From contig JAYKYS010000010.1 in NCBI GenBank assembly GCA_036924285.1, forward strand, positions 4,340,001 to 4,404,000: a DNA stretch of 64,000 nt, in the 5' to 3' direction. Below, one piece after another: positions 1 to 12,630 of this stretch (its first letter is position 1; every line of letters starts with the position of its first letter). The position numbers and the translations under genes are program-made. The notes under the pieces were generated by a model that was not told the origin of the DNA, did no database searches, and saw nothing but the letters and a program-made list of their open reading frames with translations. The stretch is from Asterella californica. Taxonomy: Eukaryota > Streptophyta > Marchantiopsida > Marchantiales > Aytoniaceae.

Positions 1-3000
1 ATGATTTGCTCCTAGGTAGGCCTTGGTTGAGAGCTGTGCGCACCACTGATAGGTGACACAAGGGATACTTACGGATTGGGCCTAGAGATCATAGAGTGAT
101 AGTTCCTCTCTCGGGTGTTGGAGTTGTGACTTCTAACTCTGATAGACCCACTAGTGACTACTGGGAATCTGATACGGAGGACGATCAGAGTGTCTCAGAA
201 GTAGATACCGGAGATTCTTACGATCAAGAATCCTCGTCTGAGGACGAAGGATTTGGTCGAGATGAATCATTACATCAGCTTAGTGCTATTGACTTGTTGC
301 CTCGACTAGCAGTGGAGAAAGATCCTGACAAAGAAGAGTTGAGTGAGGCAGAGATTGTGAGAAGACTCTCTACCCTGAAGTTTGATATCAATGTCACTCA
401 AGAGGAGAAAAGTAGATTCCTAGATATATTTCGAAAATATATCCATGTGTTTGCTTTCAGCTACAAGGATTTGAAAGAGGTGACTCTTGAGACTCATCGA
501 ATCGATTTGGAGGAGAACGCAAGACCAGTCGATAAAAGCAGAGAAGGGTCAATCCTACAACAGCAATGATGGTCAAGGAGGAGATAGACAAGTTGAGGGA
601 GGCGAGTTTCATCTATGAGGTGGAGAACTCACAATGGGTTTCACCCATTGTGATTGTCAAGAAGAAGAATGATAAGCTGCGAGTGTGCCTAGACTATAAG
701 AAGCTGAATGCAGTTACCAAGAAGGATTATTATCCTCTATCATTTGTAGATGAGATTTTGAAGGAAGTTGCTGGTCATGAGTGGTACAGCTTTGGTGATG
801 GTTATAGTGGATACAACCAGATCAAGATAGCACAGGAGTACCAGTAGTTGACTACTTTCACTACTCCTTGGGGAACATTTGCATTTCGAGTGATGCCATT
901 CGGACTGTGTAATGCTCCGGTCACGTTTCAGAGGTTCATGAACAAGGTGTTCGAACCATTCATAGGGAAGTTTGTTCGTGATTTCATTGATGATTTCTGT
1001 GTGTACGGAAGAAAGGAGGACCACTTTGATCATGTGATCAAAGTTTTGCAGCGGTTGGAGCAAGCTAACGCTTCTTTGAATCCAGAGAAGTGCATCTTTG
1101 GCTGCGAAGAAGGTCTGTTGTTAGGACACATCATTTCCAAGAAGAGGATTGCGGTAGATCCTGAGAAGGTGAAGAAGATTGTGGATCTTCCATTTCCAAT
1201 CAACTTGACAAAGTTGAGACAGTTTCTTGGGATGGTTGGATATTATCGTAGGTTTGTCTTTTCCTTCTCAAACAAAGCAATAGCTTTGACTATGTACATG
1301 AAGAAGGGAGTTGATTTTGACTTGATAGTGCATGATCAGAAGGCAAAGGAAGCATTTGAGGAGTTGAAAAAGACATTGGTGACAGCTCCTATACTTGCTA
1401 AACTTGAGTGGAGTAAAGCATTTATTTTGTATACGGATGCCTCCAATGTAGCTATCGGGTGTACATTAAGTCAGTTAGATGAAGATGGGCATGATCATCC
1501 TATAGATTATGCTAGTAGGCAGATGGTGCCAACGGAGAAGAATTACTCCGTGACTGAAAGAGAAGGATTAGCGGTGATCTTTGGATTGAAGAAATTCCGA
1601 CATTACTTGCTAGGAGGGAAATTTTCCATAGTCACAGATCACAAGACTTTAAAGTATATCTTTAATAAGCCTAATGCCGAAGGTCGTATTGCTCGTTGGA
1701 AGATCCTTCTAACAGAATACGATTACGTGATCGAAGATAGACCAGAGAAAAAGCATGCGAATGCTGATCTTTTGTCGAGGGCTTATGATGATGAGGGAGA
1801 AGAACCGTTTCATGATTCATTTCCAGACGAACATCTGATGACCATCACAAGCATTGAGGAGATATCGGACGAGTACAAAGAAATCTGGAGTTTCCTTGCA
1901 GATGGCTCTTTTCCAGAAGGTATGCATACCCGAGAACGTAACGCGTTGATCAAGAGATGCAAACCTTACACCATGGTGGAGGGAATTTTGTTTCATCAAG
2001 GAGCAGATGGGTTACTAAGGAGAGCAGTTGGTCAGAAGGAGGCATTCAAGCTAATGCACGAGTTTCACGACGGAACTGTTTGCGGAGGTCACTTTGCTGG
2101 TAAGATAACAGCCTTCAAGATTTTGGATGCGGGTTACCACTGGAGAGGGATTTTCAAAGAGTGTTTAGACTATTGCAAAACTTGCGACGTATGTCAAGCA
2201 TTTGCTCTGAAGTCTACTAGAACACCTCCGTTAAGATCAATTCCCGTGTTAGGACCATTTGAGAAGTGGGGTATTGACTTTGTAGGTCCTCTTAATAAGA
2301 CACCTCGAGGCAATAGATACATTGTAGTCGCCACTGACTATTGTACCAAGTGGGTAGAGGCTAGACCTTTGAGGGAGACTAATGAAATAGAAGTCGGTAG
2401 ATTTCTATGGGAGAGGATCATCACAAGATTTGGATGTCCGTTAGAGTTGGTCTCAGATAGAGGAGGAGAGTTTGTAGGGAGCATGACTACTGCTATGCTA
2501 CAACACTTTTCTATCAAGCCACGAGTAACGACCTCATACAAACCAAATGCTAATGGTCTTGCGGAGAAGATCAATCTTACACTTTGTATGATGCTCGCCA
2601 AAGATGCTGGTGTTGAGACTGCGAAACATACTTGGGATAAGAGGCTACATGCCATCTTATGGGAGTACCGAACGACAACAAAGACTTCTACTGGGTACTC
2701 CCCATTTCGACTGGTTTATGGAGTGGAGTCCAAGTTGCCAATCCAATTCGAATTGGATACTTTTCAAACTATTCAACGAAAGTTGAAGAGGTCGAGAGGA
2801 GAAGACGTGGTCAGATCAAGAAGGGAGCAACTCATGGAGTTGGAAGAGACCCGAGCGGTAGCAATGATCCGGATGGAACGAGCTCAGGCGTATCAAAAGA
2901 AGAGTTACGACAAACGGTTGGGCAAGAGGGAGGTAAAACCTTTTCAAGTCGGAGATTGGGTTATGTTGTATGATGCTATCAGATTCAAGAGGACTAGGAA

Positions 3001-3175
3001 GAAGTTTCTTCCGAGATATTTTGGTCCTTTTGTTGTAGATAAGGTGTGGAGCAACTTCACATATGACCTTCAGGAGCTGAGAGGAAGGAGATTCGATCGG
3101 GTCAACCATGACAAGTTGAAGTTGTTTCATCGACGGAAGTTCTCTCTTCACTCCGAGGACGGAGCAAAAATTTAG
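1..3175 (+). pseudogene. Ty3-type retrotransposon pol (family B), nearly open
   Basis: Seen: the window opens inside the protease domain (LLGRPWLRAV just after base 9). A linker follows at 96-569, then reverse transcriptase from 566. The RT active site reads FIDDFCVYG (about 979-1005). RNase H starts at YTDASN (about 1431) and ends near ADLLSR. Integrase has the His/Cys region ending CKTCDVCQ (about 2200) and the core DFVGPL and SDRGGEF, with an AEK glutamate. No chromodomain follows; the frame ends at TAG 3173-3175. Breaks: a frame change near 566 and an in-frame TAG at 845-847 where sister copies have CAG. From 848 the frame is open for 775 codons. Known: such pol proteins copy and integrate the element. 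Inference: the FIDDF-type RT and lack of a chromodomain fit non-chromovirus (Athila/Tat-like) plant Ty3 elements. Confidence 0.92.
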
Positions 3176-3188
3176 TCCGGGGGTAAAA
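3175..3188 (+). other. Polypurine tract of family B element
   Basis: The stretch gtccgggggtaaaa lies directly before the LTR's TG. The same arrangement precedes the 3' LTRs at 50179 and 62718, which supports its role as plus-strand primer site. Confidence 0.7.
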
Positions 3189-4038
3189 TGTAACGACCTA
3201 TGTTACACATATGAAGTTTGTCTATTAGTAAGGTGTTTAGTTCTAACTAAGTGTTGAGAATGTTTATTTGCTGCCAAAGTACTTTTAGGAGGTATCAAGT
3301 TAGTCATGACTAGCTAAAAGTTAGTTATGGTTAAACTTAGCTGTACTTTTGGCAGAATTCAGATATTTGCTAAAGAGTGAGCACTACTATCTTTTCATCT
3401 TGTCTAAAAAGTAGAAAGGAGGTGGAAAGTATCCCTTATCTCTTTTTTGACTTGATATTAGTGGTTGGATTAAAGTTGTGGACTTTGTGGGCATTAAAAA
3501 CAAGAAGAGATTCCACATGTTTCTTTTTTAGTGGGTCCTAGTGTAGAGGGGGGGTGGAAATTCGAGATTCCTTGAGAATATTCCAAAATCCTTCTAGAAG
3601 TTGTTGACTTTGAAGGAATAAGCCCATGTGAAAGGGTAAAAAGCCCATGTGATTAATGCTTTTATCTGAAGTAATATCTTAGTAAAACCCGGTAAAAGTA
3701 GTTACGGCTGAGTTACCGGAGGGTACCAAAGTAAAAACCTAGAATGTATAAATAGAGGAGTAGAGAAGAGCTCCTCATCCTTGTTTTCACATTGTCGTAA
3801 TGACAACTTGAGTAATATAGAGAGTGTGGGATATTTTTAGCATGTGAGAACTTGAGAGACGTCGTTAGAATGGAGGATTTTAGTTGATGTGTTTAAGGAG
3901 ATTTTTTAGTTGATAAGTTTATGGATGAGTTAACTCAGCATTTTCCCTTCAAGTTCATGGTGTGCTTCCATCAAAGCCATGAGAGGTGACCCCTGAGTGA
4001 GAGACATGCCCGACATGTTGCAGATTCGTGGATGACGA
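3189..4038 (+). mobile_element. 3' LTR of family B element, truncated at its 3' end
   Basis: Starts TGTAACGACC right after the polypurine tract. It aligns by eye with the LTRs at 42454-43372 and 50179-51103 up to gatgacgat near 4038. The last ~70 bp found in the other copies (through GGAGGGTTTACA) are missing. Downstream sequence does not continue the element, so the end is a deletion or rearrangement and no target duplication can be read. Confidence 0.85.
3747..3755 (+). promoter_or_regulatory. TATA box in family B LTR
   Basis: TATAAATAG lies about 560 bp into the LTR and is preserved at the same place in the LTRs at 43010 and 50737, followed by a gaggagtagagaagagctcc block. It is the likely RNA polymerase II promoter of the element. 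Conservation across three copies is seen; function is inferred. Confidence 0.6.
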
Positions 4039-5302
4039 TTAGCAGACCTTGTAATAAGCATGGAATCAATCTAGTACACTTTGTCTCTGTGTAGGTTGAT
4101 ATAATTTCAAGTCTGGTGCAAACGCAAGCAGTCCCACTGTAAAGCATAAATAGACTGCCGTGCTGCAAGTCCAAAAACCAAGAAGTTATTTATACATTAA
4201 TTGATTATCAATTTAATTTATTACATAACCCTACCTGCCAAGAATATTTACCTCCTCCCTGGAAGAGGTGAATATAATATATGCATGGGTGGTGAAATGA
4301 ATCTACAACGTGCTTTCGTAAAAAGTAAAGAATGACTTCTTTCTGCAGTCGTTGATCTGACGATAACGAATAGGAGGACACAAATCCATCAGAAGAGATG
4401 AGGGTCCACATTAAGATGATGCATCAGAAAAATTCCAAAAACGAAAGCTCGTCTGTGTAGAAGTATCAGCCAAAAGAGGCTTCGGAGGTATATTCGTTTC
4501 TAAGGATATTCGTAAATCCGCCGGCCAAGTCACAAATCGTCCGAGATCATTTTCTCTCTCGTTGCCGAAACTCTCTAGACGCTGAGACTCACAACAGATT
4601 GATTCCAGTCAATTTCCAGGTACATGTAGGTGTGGCACGATGTAAACGAGCATCCAGGGAATACCCCTTTTTGCCAGTTTACCAAGAAGCAAGACCTCAA
4701 TCTCACGATTAAGTACCAAGTTCATCAACCAGGAAGATGAGGAAGAGAGCGATGATAAGTGACCAAAGACAACGAGGCACGGACACCCATGTATGGGCGA
4801 ACTACTCTATCTCTACTCCAGTTGCGATCTTCTCACATACTACTTTAATTAAGTGTCCGACGAAGTATATGTTAAGGCTACAAGATATCTCGACCTTACA
4901 TACTGCCTTGCGCTTCGGACAGTAGCAGCAACGGCTTCAGGTAGATCCGGATACGTCAATCAGTAACGATAAAGATCCTACTCCGAAATTGCAGTGCCTC
5001 TATCTTTCATTCTTATCTTCTTTTAAAGTTGGTGTATGTACGGGCGTCTCATTTCTTCAAATTAGACTGTGTATTTTGTCGCAAGCATCAACGACAAATA
5101 CAATTAAAAGAAAAGGTAGTTTAGAAAGCATCGAGGTTCGGACATAAAATGCAGTCAGTTGGAGAAGTTGGGTCTGAGTATATACACGTAGTTAGTAAGG
5201 GCTTCTAGAACTGACATTGCTCGTAACCAATAGAAGACCCACCCAGTTTATCAGCTCATCTCATCATGCACCATCTTCCTAGTCCAGTGACTCCAGTCCC
5301 GG
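4039..5302. other. Unassigned interval
   Basis: Sequence between the truncated LTR and the solo LTR. Only short, unrecognised open frames are present and no coding similarity was found by eye. No RNA gene or terminal repeat was seen. Confidence 0.4.
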
Positions 5303-7461
5303 TGTCATGTCGGATATTGCGTGAAGGATGTCCAAGAAAACGCGAGGTTCTTGACTGTGGAGATGCTGTGTGCTGAAATAAAGACAAGACAGAAAAAAAC
5401 AACCACGAAAACGAATGCTGCGATATATACCAACTCCAAATGTATGTACACTGCCGGTTCTTTCTCCTAAGAGCACAGAACTGAAAAACTGACCAGAGCG
5501 GTCTGTAACATGCTTCAAAGTCCTTAAAAACAACCCTTGAATCACAACCCTAACCCAAAACCACCGAAGCGTAACTCAAAGCAAGAGAAACTTCCCTTTG
5601 CTAACAAACAGAGCCACAGCAGTATCACGCGATCCAACCCAAGTCCAAACCACATCCATGTACAAGTTCTTAGCTAAAGCTAGCTACCACAAGCTGTATA
5701 TAGCCAACCAGAACTCTAACGAACTCAAAAGAGCAAAACCCGTAGCGAAGAAATCAAAAAAGACCTATCTGAGAACTTTCTCCTTTCGCCGAACGGACTT
5801 CAGAGGTCGATAGGGTCTCCTCTGCTGACTTCGTTAACCCAAGAAACCTTCAGATCCGACTCCCAACAGCTGAGATATCGTCGATTTTCGGTCGTAGGTG
5901 ACCAAACCTTCAAAAACTGCTCCCTGCGACTTAAAACCGCACACATCGCACAAACGTATCATCTAAATTGATATCCGTCTTCTCTGGTAGGTAGATCTAG
6001 CTACCCTGAACCCAACAAGACTCCAAACAAGCCGTTTGGAGTTCCCCTTGCAAAACCACACGAGAAATTTGGTCGTAGGCTGCAAAAAACTGACGTAAAT
6101 CGACTCCCTCCGGCTTAAACTCGCTCACCACACCCAAACCAACAATCCAATCCACACACGGTCTTCTCCTATGAGTAGATGAAGACTCCCTGATCGCGTA
6201 GGCATCAAGAACGAAGAGCTTGGCACACAGATCGCGAAGAACAACCCAATTTTAAGTCGCAAGCGATGAAAAACCTGACACAAGCGCTTCCCTGCGAGCC
6301 AAAACCGCCCAATGAAACTTGGTATCGTCTTCAATTTCCTGTAGAACTCGGTGTTCTGATCCCAATGGATCCAAGGACAGCAAGTTTGGACTCCCGAACG
6401 GTCCGAACGGTCCAACTCTCCTTCACAGATAACTGAAATCTCTAAATCTCTCTCCTGCGTCTCAATTTCTCTCAGTACACATCCCCCGATCTCTCTCTTC
6501 ATGAACCGTCTTAACCTGTGCGTAGTCCGCACAGATCTGAAGCCAATGACACCTTTCACGCGTGTATTAGACTTCCCAATTCTCCAAAACGTCCACCGAC
6601 AGGTCGTAAAAACAAGCAAACCCTTTAAGCAGCCCCCTTGTATCAGTCTCTGTACGTACGAAGTTCTCTCAATAATAATGAAGTAGGCCCCTTGCGTCTT
6701 TGATATAACGCTTGAAGCTGCAAATACCCAATCAACAAGTAAACTAGGGTCTAGCTTGATTTTTTCTTCTTTCGAGTTGCATAACTTCTTCACTAGATGT
6801 CCAAACGAAGTAAACAAAGTGCCTATGAACAGCTGACAATGAGCTCTACCCATTGATGCGATGAAAGTGGAGATCTGAAATTGTGCCAAAAACTCATAAG
6901 TTGGGGCCTAGCTTGTTTTCTCCATCTTTCGAGTCTTGTAACTCCTCCACTAAGCGTCCAAACGAAGTAGACGAAGTGCCTATGGAGTGTTGACAAAGAG
7001 CTCTATCCACTGATGCGATGAAAGTGGAGATTTGAAATTGTGCCAAAAGCCCGTAAGTTGAGGCCTAGCTTGTTTTCTCCATCTTTCGAGTCTTGTAACT
7101 CCTCCACTATGCGTCCAAACGAAGTAGACAAAGTGCATATGGAGTGTTGACAAAGAGCTCTATCTACTGATGCGATGAAAGCGAAAATCCAAAGTTGTGC
7201 CAGAAGTTCGTAAGCTGGGCTTAGCTTGTTTTCTCCATCTTTCGAGTCCTGTAACTTCTCCACTAGGCGTCCAAACGAAGTAGACAAAGTGTCTATGGAA
7301 AGCTGACAACGAGCTCTACTCATCTATGCGATGAAAATGGAGATCCGAAATGATGCCAAAAGCCCGTAAGCTAAGGCCTAGCTTGTCTTTCTCCTGAGTG
7401 TCTTTGGAGCGACAAGCATCAAAGTCTGAATTTCAGATAGGAGCCGATCCACGACACGACA
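5303..7461 (-). mobile_element. Solo LTR of family A (Gag-only element), minus strand
   Basis: Read on the minus strand it starts TGTCGTGTCG at 7461 and ends CGACATGACA at 5303, giving canonical TG...CA ends. It matches the LTR pair at 54520-56535 and 58945-60964 over its whole length, including the internal tandem units and the segment with the inverted form of ggcagtgtac near 5440-5460. No internal region adjoins either end. The flanks are CCGG (5299-5302) and CCGA (7462-7465), a 4-bp target duplication with one G-to-A change. A 254-codon minus-strand frame at 6125-6889 lies wholly inside the LTR and is not treated as a gene. Confidence 0.82.
6744..7385 (-). repeat. ~157-bp tandem units inside the family A LTR
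   Basis: The block containing gatgcgatgaaa recurs at about 6855, 7012, 7169 and (diverged) 7325, a period of 156-157 bp. The same block is tandem in the LTRs near 54580-55080 and 59010-59510. Copy-number variation here accounts for part of the LTR length difference (2.16 kb against 2.02 kb). Confidence 0.8.
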
Positions 7462-7464
7462 CCG

Positions 7465-8890
7465 AGAGAGAACATACTCGTAACAAAAACACTTCATACT
7501 GCCGGGCATATACAATACCGACGTGGTCATTCAAACAAGTTTTCTGTACCTACTGAAAGGTTGAAAGGTCTATCTTGTTAGATGCGGTTCTGGAAAGCAT
7601 ATCTCGCGGATCCCGTCAAATGTTCTAATCCTCGATACTACTCTCATGCGGAACAAGATGTCGACAGAGAATTAATCGACGTAATATGATGGTAAGCAAG
7701 ATAAGTCAACGAATAAAGTCGTTTGAATACAAAGGTCTTGGGTCCAAGATCTCCGATGGACGTGCCACTCAAATCATCTTTGAAGCTTCCAAATGTCTTA
7801 AAGATGCTGGTGTTCTGAATCATGGGTCAGTACATGGAAGGGAACCTTGCTAGGCAAAAAGTGACTTTGCTGTGACACTATGAGTGTATGCTCAAACCCG
7901 CAATAATAACACTCAGTAAAAGACCACGGCACACCGATTTCTCTTCACAGTAGTGAAGACCTCACTACTGTGAAGGATAGGCTGGCCAATCGGTGTAAGC
8001 TGGAAAAATATCAAAGAATTACCCCACCTGGTGCAAAAGTCTTTGCTTGAGTAGATAAAGGACGAGGTCCTCGATCCTCAAAAGAAAGGTCACATCTAGA
8101 AGTGGAGACACTGGCTAGAGAAATGCGGTTTGACGTCAATAAAGACCACAGGAGATGGAAACAAAGTGTTAACCGCTAAAAAAAATAGTGTGCACTAACA
8201 GGATGGCTGATGGTAGAAAGTGTGTGAAGAAAACTCCCAATTGGGGACCGCAGTGTGCCGTGTGGCAAACTGCACTTGAGGGCTTGCAGAAAGGTCAAAC
8301 TCCTCCACATACCTTAACTCCGCAACTTCTCCAGAATGAAACATGTAATGGAGGGGAGTTCACTAAACGTGAAGCTATTCCTTCCTGAGAAACAACTTTA
8401 TTTTCTAGATTGTATCCCCTCTCCAAGCCAAACCTGGAGGTACGTGAAAGTATAAAACTCAACGCCAGCAGCTGGTCCAAAGACAAGCCCATCACCCATA
8501 ATAACGGGGAACCCTGCTCAAAAAAAGCCCAGACAAATCTTGCAAGCCACCAGATCTAGCTCATGAAGACAAGAACAGACAAGATTGGCACAAGAAGTTC
8601 AAAAAATTCTTGATTCTTAACATCCATACGAGAATATCGTGTGGGAGAAGGCTTAGCCTACGTACATTCCTAAAGTGCTAAAGAACTGCATCTTCGTTCT
8701 TAAGAGGATATTTTGCATTTAAATACACTACTAGTGATCAATTTCTCCGTTTCAGGTACGCATTCGAGGTCTTACCTACTCTAGTAACTACTAAAGCTAC
8801 TCAAAACTCGAGAAACAATTAAAGTCGAGGACTTCCTGCATGTGGATTGAGTCGAGGACCAAACAGTTCCTGGTAGACGTGAGCTGTTCG
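7465..8890. other. Unassigned interval
   Basis: No recognisable gene. The block near 7590-7650 (aaagcatatctcgcggatc, then gttctaatcctcga) has a diverged partner near 9262-9320 (cgcggatcgatcaaacg, then ttctagtcctcga), so part of this interval is an old dispersed repeat. A 66-codon frame at 8188-8388 was not recognised. Confidence 0.35.
7931..7996. repeat. Two-tier inverted repeat
   Basis: Inner arms cttcacagtagtga (7943-7956) and tcactactgtgaag (7962-7975) are perfect complements with a 5-base loop. Outer arms acaccgatt (7931-7939) and aatcggtgt (7988-7996) are also perfect. It could be a small foldback or MITE remnant. Confidence 0.6.
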
Positions 8891-8900
8891 TCTGATACCA
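8891..8900 (-). other. Possible tRNA-iMet primer-binding site of a decayed LTR element
   Basis: On the minus strand the sequence reads TGGTATCAGA, preceded by GCA as at an LTR end. This is the usual primer-site start of plant LTR elements using initiator tRNA-Met. A TATA-like CATTTATAGC lies upstream on the same strand (about 9015-9025). No gag or pol was recognised downstream (lower coordinates) and the LTR start was not found, so the call is tentative. Confidence 0.35.
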
Positions 8901-9533
8901 TGCGTAGAGACGAAGAAGCGACAAACAAGGCAGTACATCAAAGCACGAAGACAAACGCTTGCAAGTGCTCAATGTGAATTTCTCTTCTTTCCTTGCTTGA
9001 TGATGGTGTGAATGTGCTATAAATGATCTTTGGCTGAGTGCGACTGTGCGCAACTCAACGCGAGATGTGCGGTAGTTCGAGTTGTAACCATCCAAGCATG
9101 AGAACAGAGCACAAGCTCGATGCAAGCAAGGAGTAACAACACTCTCAACTCGCACTTCAAGAACATCGATGAAGACCAAGGAAGTTATCAATCCCATCAT
9201 CTTCTAAGAGTTTCCAGCATCAACTTTGATCACGGAGCACGTATCGTATAGTAAATTGCCATTGAAAAGCGTAAGTCCGCGGATCGATCAAACGTTCTAG
9301 TCCTCGAACTCGTGCGCAAAACTAGAAACATAGTGCTACTTGCACAAGCTCGACACTGCTCACCCGGATTGGCATCTGGAGAGCAACACGTCTTGATCAT
9401 CTTGGATGATAAGCTTGGTGCAAGATGATCTTAACATCGACTCACCATCCGAGGTGATCGAAGCGCATTGACCTTCCAGAGGTTATGAAAATTACTGAAG
9501 TCACCTGACCTTCGAGTTTACTTTAAGCAGAGA
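8901..9533. other. Possible decayed LTR, otherwise unassigned
   Basis: If the primer-site call at 8891-8900 is right, this is LTR sequence read on the minus strand. A 139-codon minus-strand frame (8781-9200) crosses the putative LTR end and looks fortuitous. The second copy of the dispersed block noted at 7590 lies at about 9262-9320. Confidence 0.3.
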
Positions 9534-9644
9534 GAGTGACAAAGCTCACAATGGATAGCGTAAACTTCAAATACAATTATCTTTTATCCAAATATGAGAA
9601 CTGAATGTGATAGTAGAAGCTATCCCTCTTGAGCTTTGTCACTC
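9534..9644. repeat. Imperfect 26-bp inverted repeat
   Basis: Arms 9534-9559 and 9619-9644 (gagtgacaaagctc and its complement at the outer ends) match at about 23 of 26 positions around a ~59-bp AT-rich loop. It resembles a small MITE or snap-back structure; no target duplication is obvious. Confidence 0.55.
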
Positions 9645-9794
9645 AACCTGACCTGTGAATTTCCTGTACAAGTGTGTATCCCAACCGCGAAATAATTGTG
9701 AAAGCTTTCTAAAAGCTTACCTGCAATGCAAAAAGCGTGCGCATCCTTCACATGTGCACATCTTCCTACTTCCATGTGACAGTTCTAAGTGAAA

Positions 9795-9886
9795 AACACC
9801 GATAAACAACTCTTGCCAACCTTTGGTTCATGGATGATAAAACACCGATAAACAACTCTTGGCAACCTTTGGTTCATGGATGATAA
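9795..9886. repeat. 46-bp tandem duplication
   Basis: The unit starting aacaccgataaacaactctt occurs at 9795 and again at 9841 with a single visible difference (ttgccaa against ttggcaa), so the duplication is recent. Confidence 0.85.
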
Positions 9887-12630
9887 AACAAAGCCGCAAG
9901 TAGAAGCAGCAAAGCTAAACAACGTACAAGTGTTTTTAAGTATTGAACTCACTAACTTATATGCGCGCAAAGTGAAAGTTCGACAAAACTGCAACGCTCT
10001 CTAATGATTTGAGGAAAGACCTTTTGTACTAACATGGCTGCAAAACTTAGGAGTTACCTCCATTAGACAGTTCTGATATAGATCTTAGGCAAGATGTAAG
10101 TTGATCGTAGAATCTCCTTCGTTGTTATCCCCGTTGCACTCTATGTAGGAAGACAAAAAACATCCTCAAGATCTAGATTGCCCGTTGAGAAGGAAAATCT
10201 TCCGTGGCAATAACTGCTTTACATCATATAGACCGCCTTTCCCTCACTAGTACGAAGAGTAAGAATTCACCGTCGTGGAGTCCAAACGTTTGCATACAAT
10301 CATAATCAGCCTACGAGCTAAGCTTTACGGGGTACGTACTTAGAAAATATGTGCTGATCTATACTTTCACTCTGTACTAATACAATAGAAATCGAGAGAA
10401 AACGTAAAGGTCCTTCGAAAAGAGATGAGTTTGGTCGATGCACCGGGGTGAATCAAGATAAACTCGGAAATAAACTACTGAACGCAGTGGGACAATCAAG
10501 AACAAAGTCAAATTGCTCTCTCTCTTCACTCCCTTGAACTCCATTCCATTGTATATTGACGATTAGACTACTGCCCTCTCGTGCAAGCAATTTTTCTCAA
10601 ACCTAGGAGAATATAATTTGACACAAGGAATCCTTCTATGATGAAAAGATGACCTAATCTGATCTTGCATTCTCGAACTTACGGACTTTTATCCTTTACA
10701 ATGCTCGCTGACATTTCTCACAATCGAAACCAAAGCTTCATTACCAAAACAAACAACTTTGCACATGTCATTTGCAATTAAAATTTCCATCCAGCTTGCA
10801 TTCAAGCCATCTCCCGCTTGACATATGTTTTATAAACCATCTTGATTTCAAAAACCTAACAGCATTTTTGAACTACATTCAACAAGAAATTATAAAATCT
10901 ACTCTCCTCACTCCAACGATCGAAACTGAACGAGGAAATGAAAAAGAGTGGAGATGCGGATCAAAAACGGGTAATAAGGGGAACGAGAAACAAATGATGG
11001 ATGAAAGTTGGTAGAGTCTGTATTAAAACATATTTTCACACGTCCGACGATTCGATCTCTCCCTCTCCCTTTCCTCATAGTAAGTTAACATTGAAAGGTA
11101 TAAGTCGATAACCAATGTCAATTCCAAGCTTTTTTACTTACCTTCATGCTGTTTTTTCTACCTTCTTCGAAAGGCAAGCTCGACAATCATCTACTTAGCT
11201 TTATATTACAAAATTCCATGATATAAAGTAACCCACTTCAAAGTCCAACGAATATCAAACGTGATTTCGAGTCAAGTTTCAAGAATTTTTCATCTTGAGT
11301 GTATTTCCGTTTCATTAGATAGAAAAAAAGTACTTCTTTTACATTCCTTCTCTTTCAAACACTCTATCTACGTAAAATATTGAGATATGCCGGAATTACT
11401 TTTCCATGTTTCCTTCATCGAAGGTATCCACATTTTTTTTTGGTAGTCTATAATCTGTTATGCAAAAAATAAACAAAACAACGGAAGAGAAAAATCCCTA
11501 CACAAAAAAATATCATTAAAAAAACAACTAAAAAATGAAACCAAAACCGACCAATAATCCCCACCTTCACCAGAAAAATAACATGTTTAAACAAGATACA
11601 TATAACAAAAGTAAAATGAAGAGTACCTGTTCTTGATTTCGTTTTCTCCTCCTCAGATGTTTGTCATAAACGCGCGAAATAATTGTTCTTTTCCTGTGTT
11701 CAAACGTCAATTTCATTGTTTACTTGTTCACGTTGTTACACAATCATGATTAATTTAAAAATAGAACAAAATCTTGCTTTTCAAAATTTTAAAACCTTTA
11801 AAACCAAAAATTAACTATTCACTACCGCATAACAAAAACATATAACAAAAACATGACATGTGCAAGTGCAAGAATCGATAGTCCTTCGTGTGGTTCAGTT
11901 CTAATTTCATACTTGCATTTTAGGATATAAAATATTCGTCATAAAATTAGATGCATCTAACCTATACGGTTTACAATATCAACGAATAAATATGCATGAG
12001 ATGTAACGTAAGAGTTTTTCTTTCTTCCGCGATGAACTATACTTTGTAATTTTCATCGCTGAACTATACTTCGTCTGGTTATGCTCATACAAGCCTTGAC
12101 ATCAAAAGAGACTAGTTACAATTCCGGCTAAATAATCGAAACAAAAGATTGTGTGAACAAAAGTCTATCTTCATGTTCAGTACACACACGCAGAGTCTTG
12201 GCATTACACAATTAGTTTAATTGTTATCGTCGCTAAATTCGGTCGAGAATCCCCTTCCCAGGTAAATATTTGAAAGTTAATTTTACAGAAGACCGGTAAT
12301 GACTGTAGATTTCGTTACAAAAACTTCACCCTACATCGAATAAGTAACAATTCCTCCCCAAATTTGAAGGTCCCACTGCTTTCAAAAGTAACGTGCGAAT
12401 ACGCCAGTCGAAGGCGGCTCGGAGCCAAAAGAACTTGCACCTGATCCTTCCCTACACAGCAATGAGAGAAACGTATTAGAACTATATATTCAGTTACGAA
12501 GTCTCAACCCTTGCCAGCAACAGGTTATGGAAGCAAATGGTATTTGAGGAATACTCCATGGATGGAACGGTAGATGAAAGAACATTACCTCGTGTTCTTA
12601 CGACGCGGATCTTCGTGTAACATACGTTAG
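9887..12630. other. Unassigned, AT-rich interval
   Basis: No gene recognised. From about 10750 to 12000 the DNA becomes AT-rich with A-runs, typical of intergenic spacer. A short imperfect duplication around gatgaactatactt lies near 12030-12075. The 80-codon frame at 10772-11014 was not recognised. Confidence 0.35.

Noticed and set aside
2338..2655. Minus-strand 105-codon frame, also seen at 49336-49671 and 61867-62184
   Set aside because: It recurs only because it is the antisense of the conserved integrase region; no independent evidence of coding.
6125..6889. 254-codon minus-strand protein
   Set aside because: Lies wholly inside the family A solo LTR; no domain, and the equivalent frame is broken in the other LTRs.
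6744..7385. CRISPR-like array
   Set aside because: Units of ~157 bp are contiguous and diverged, without spacers, inside an LTR of a plant element.
8781..9200. 139-codon minus-strand gene
   Set aside because: Crosses a putative LTR end and primer site; composition and lack of family argue against coding.
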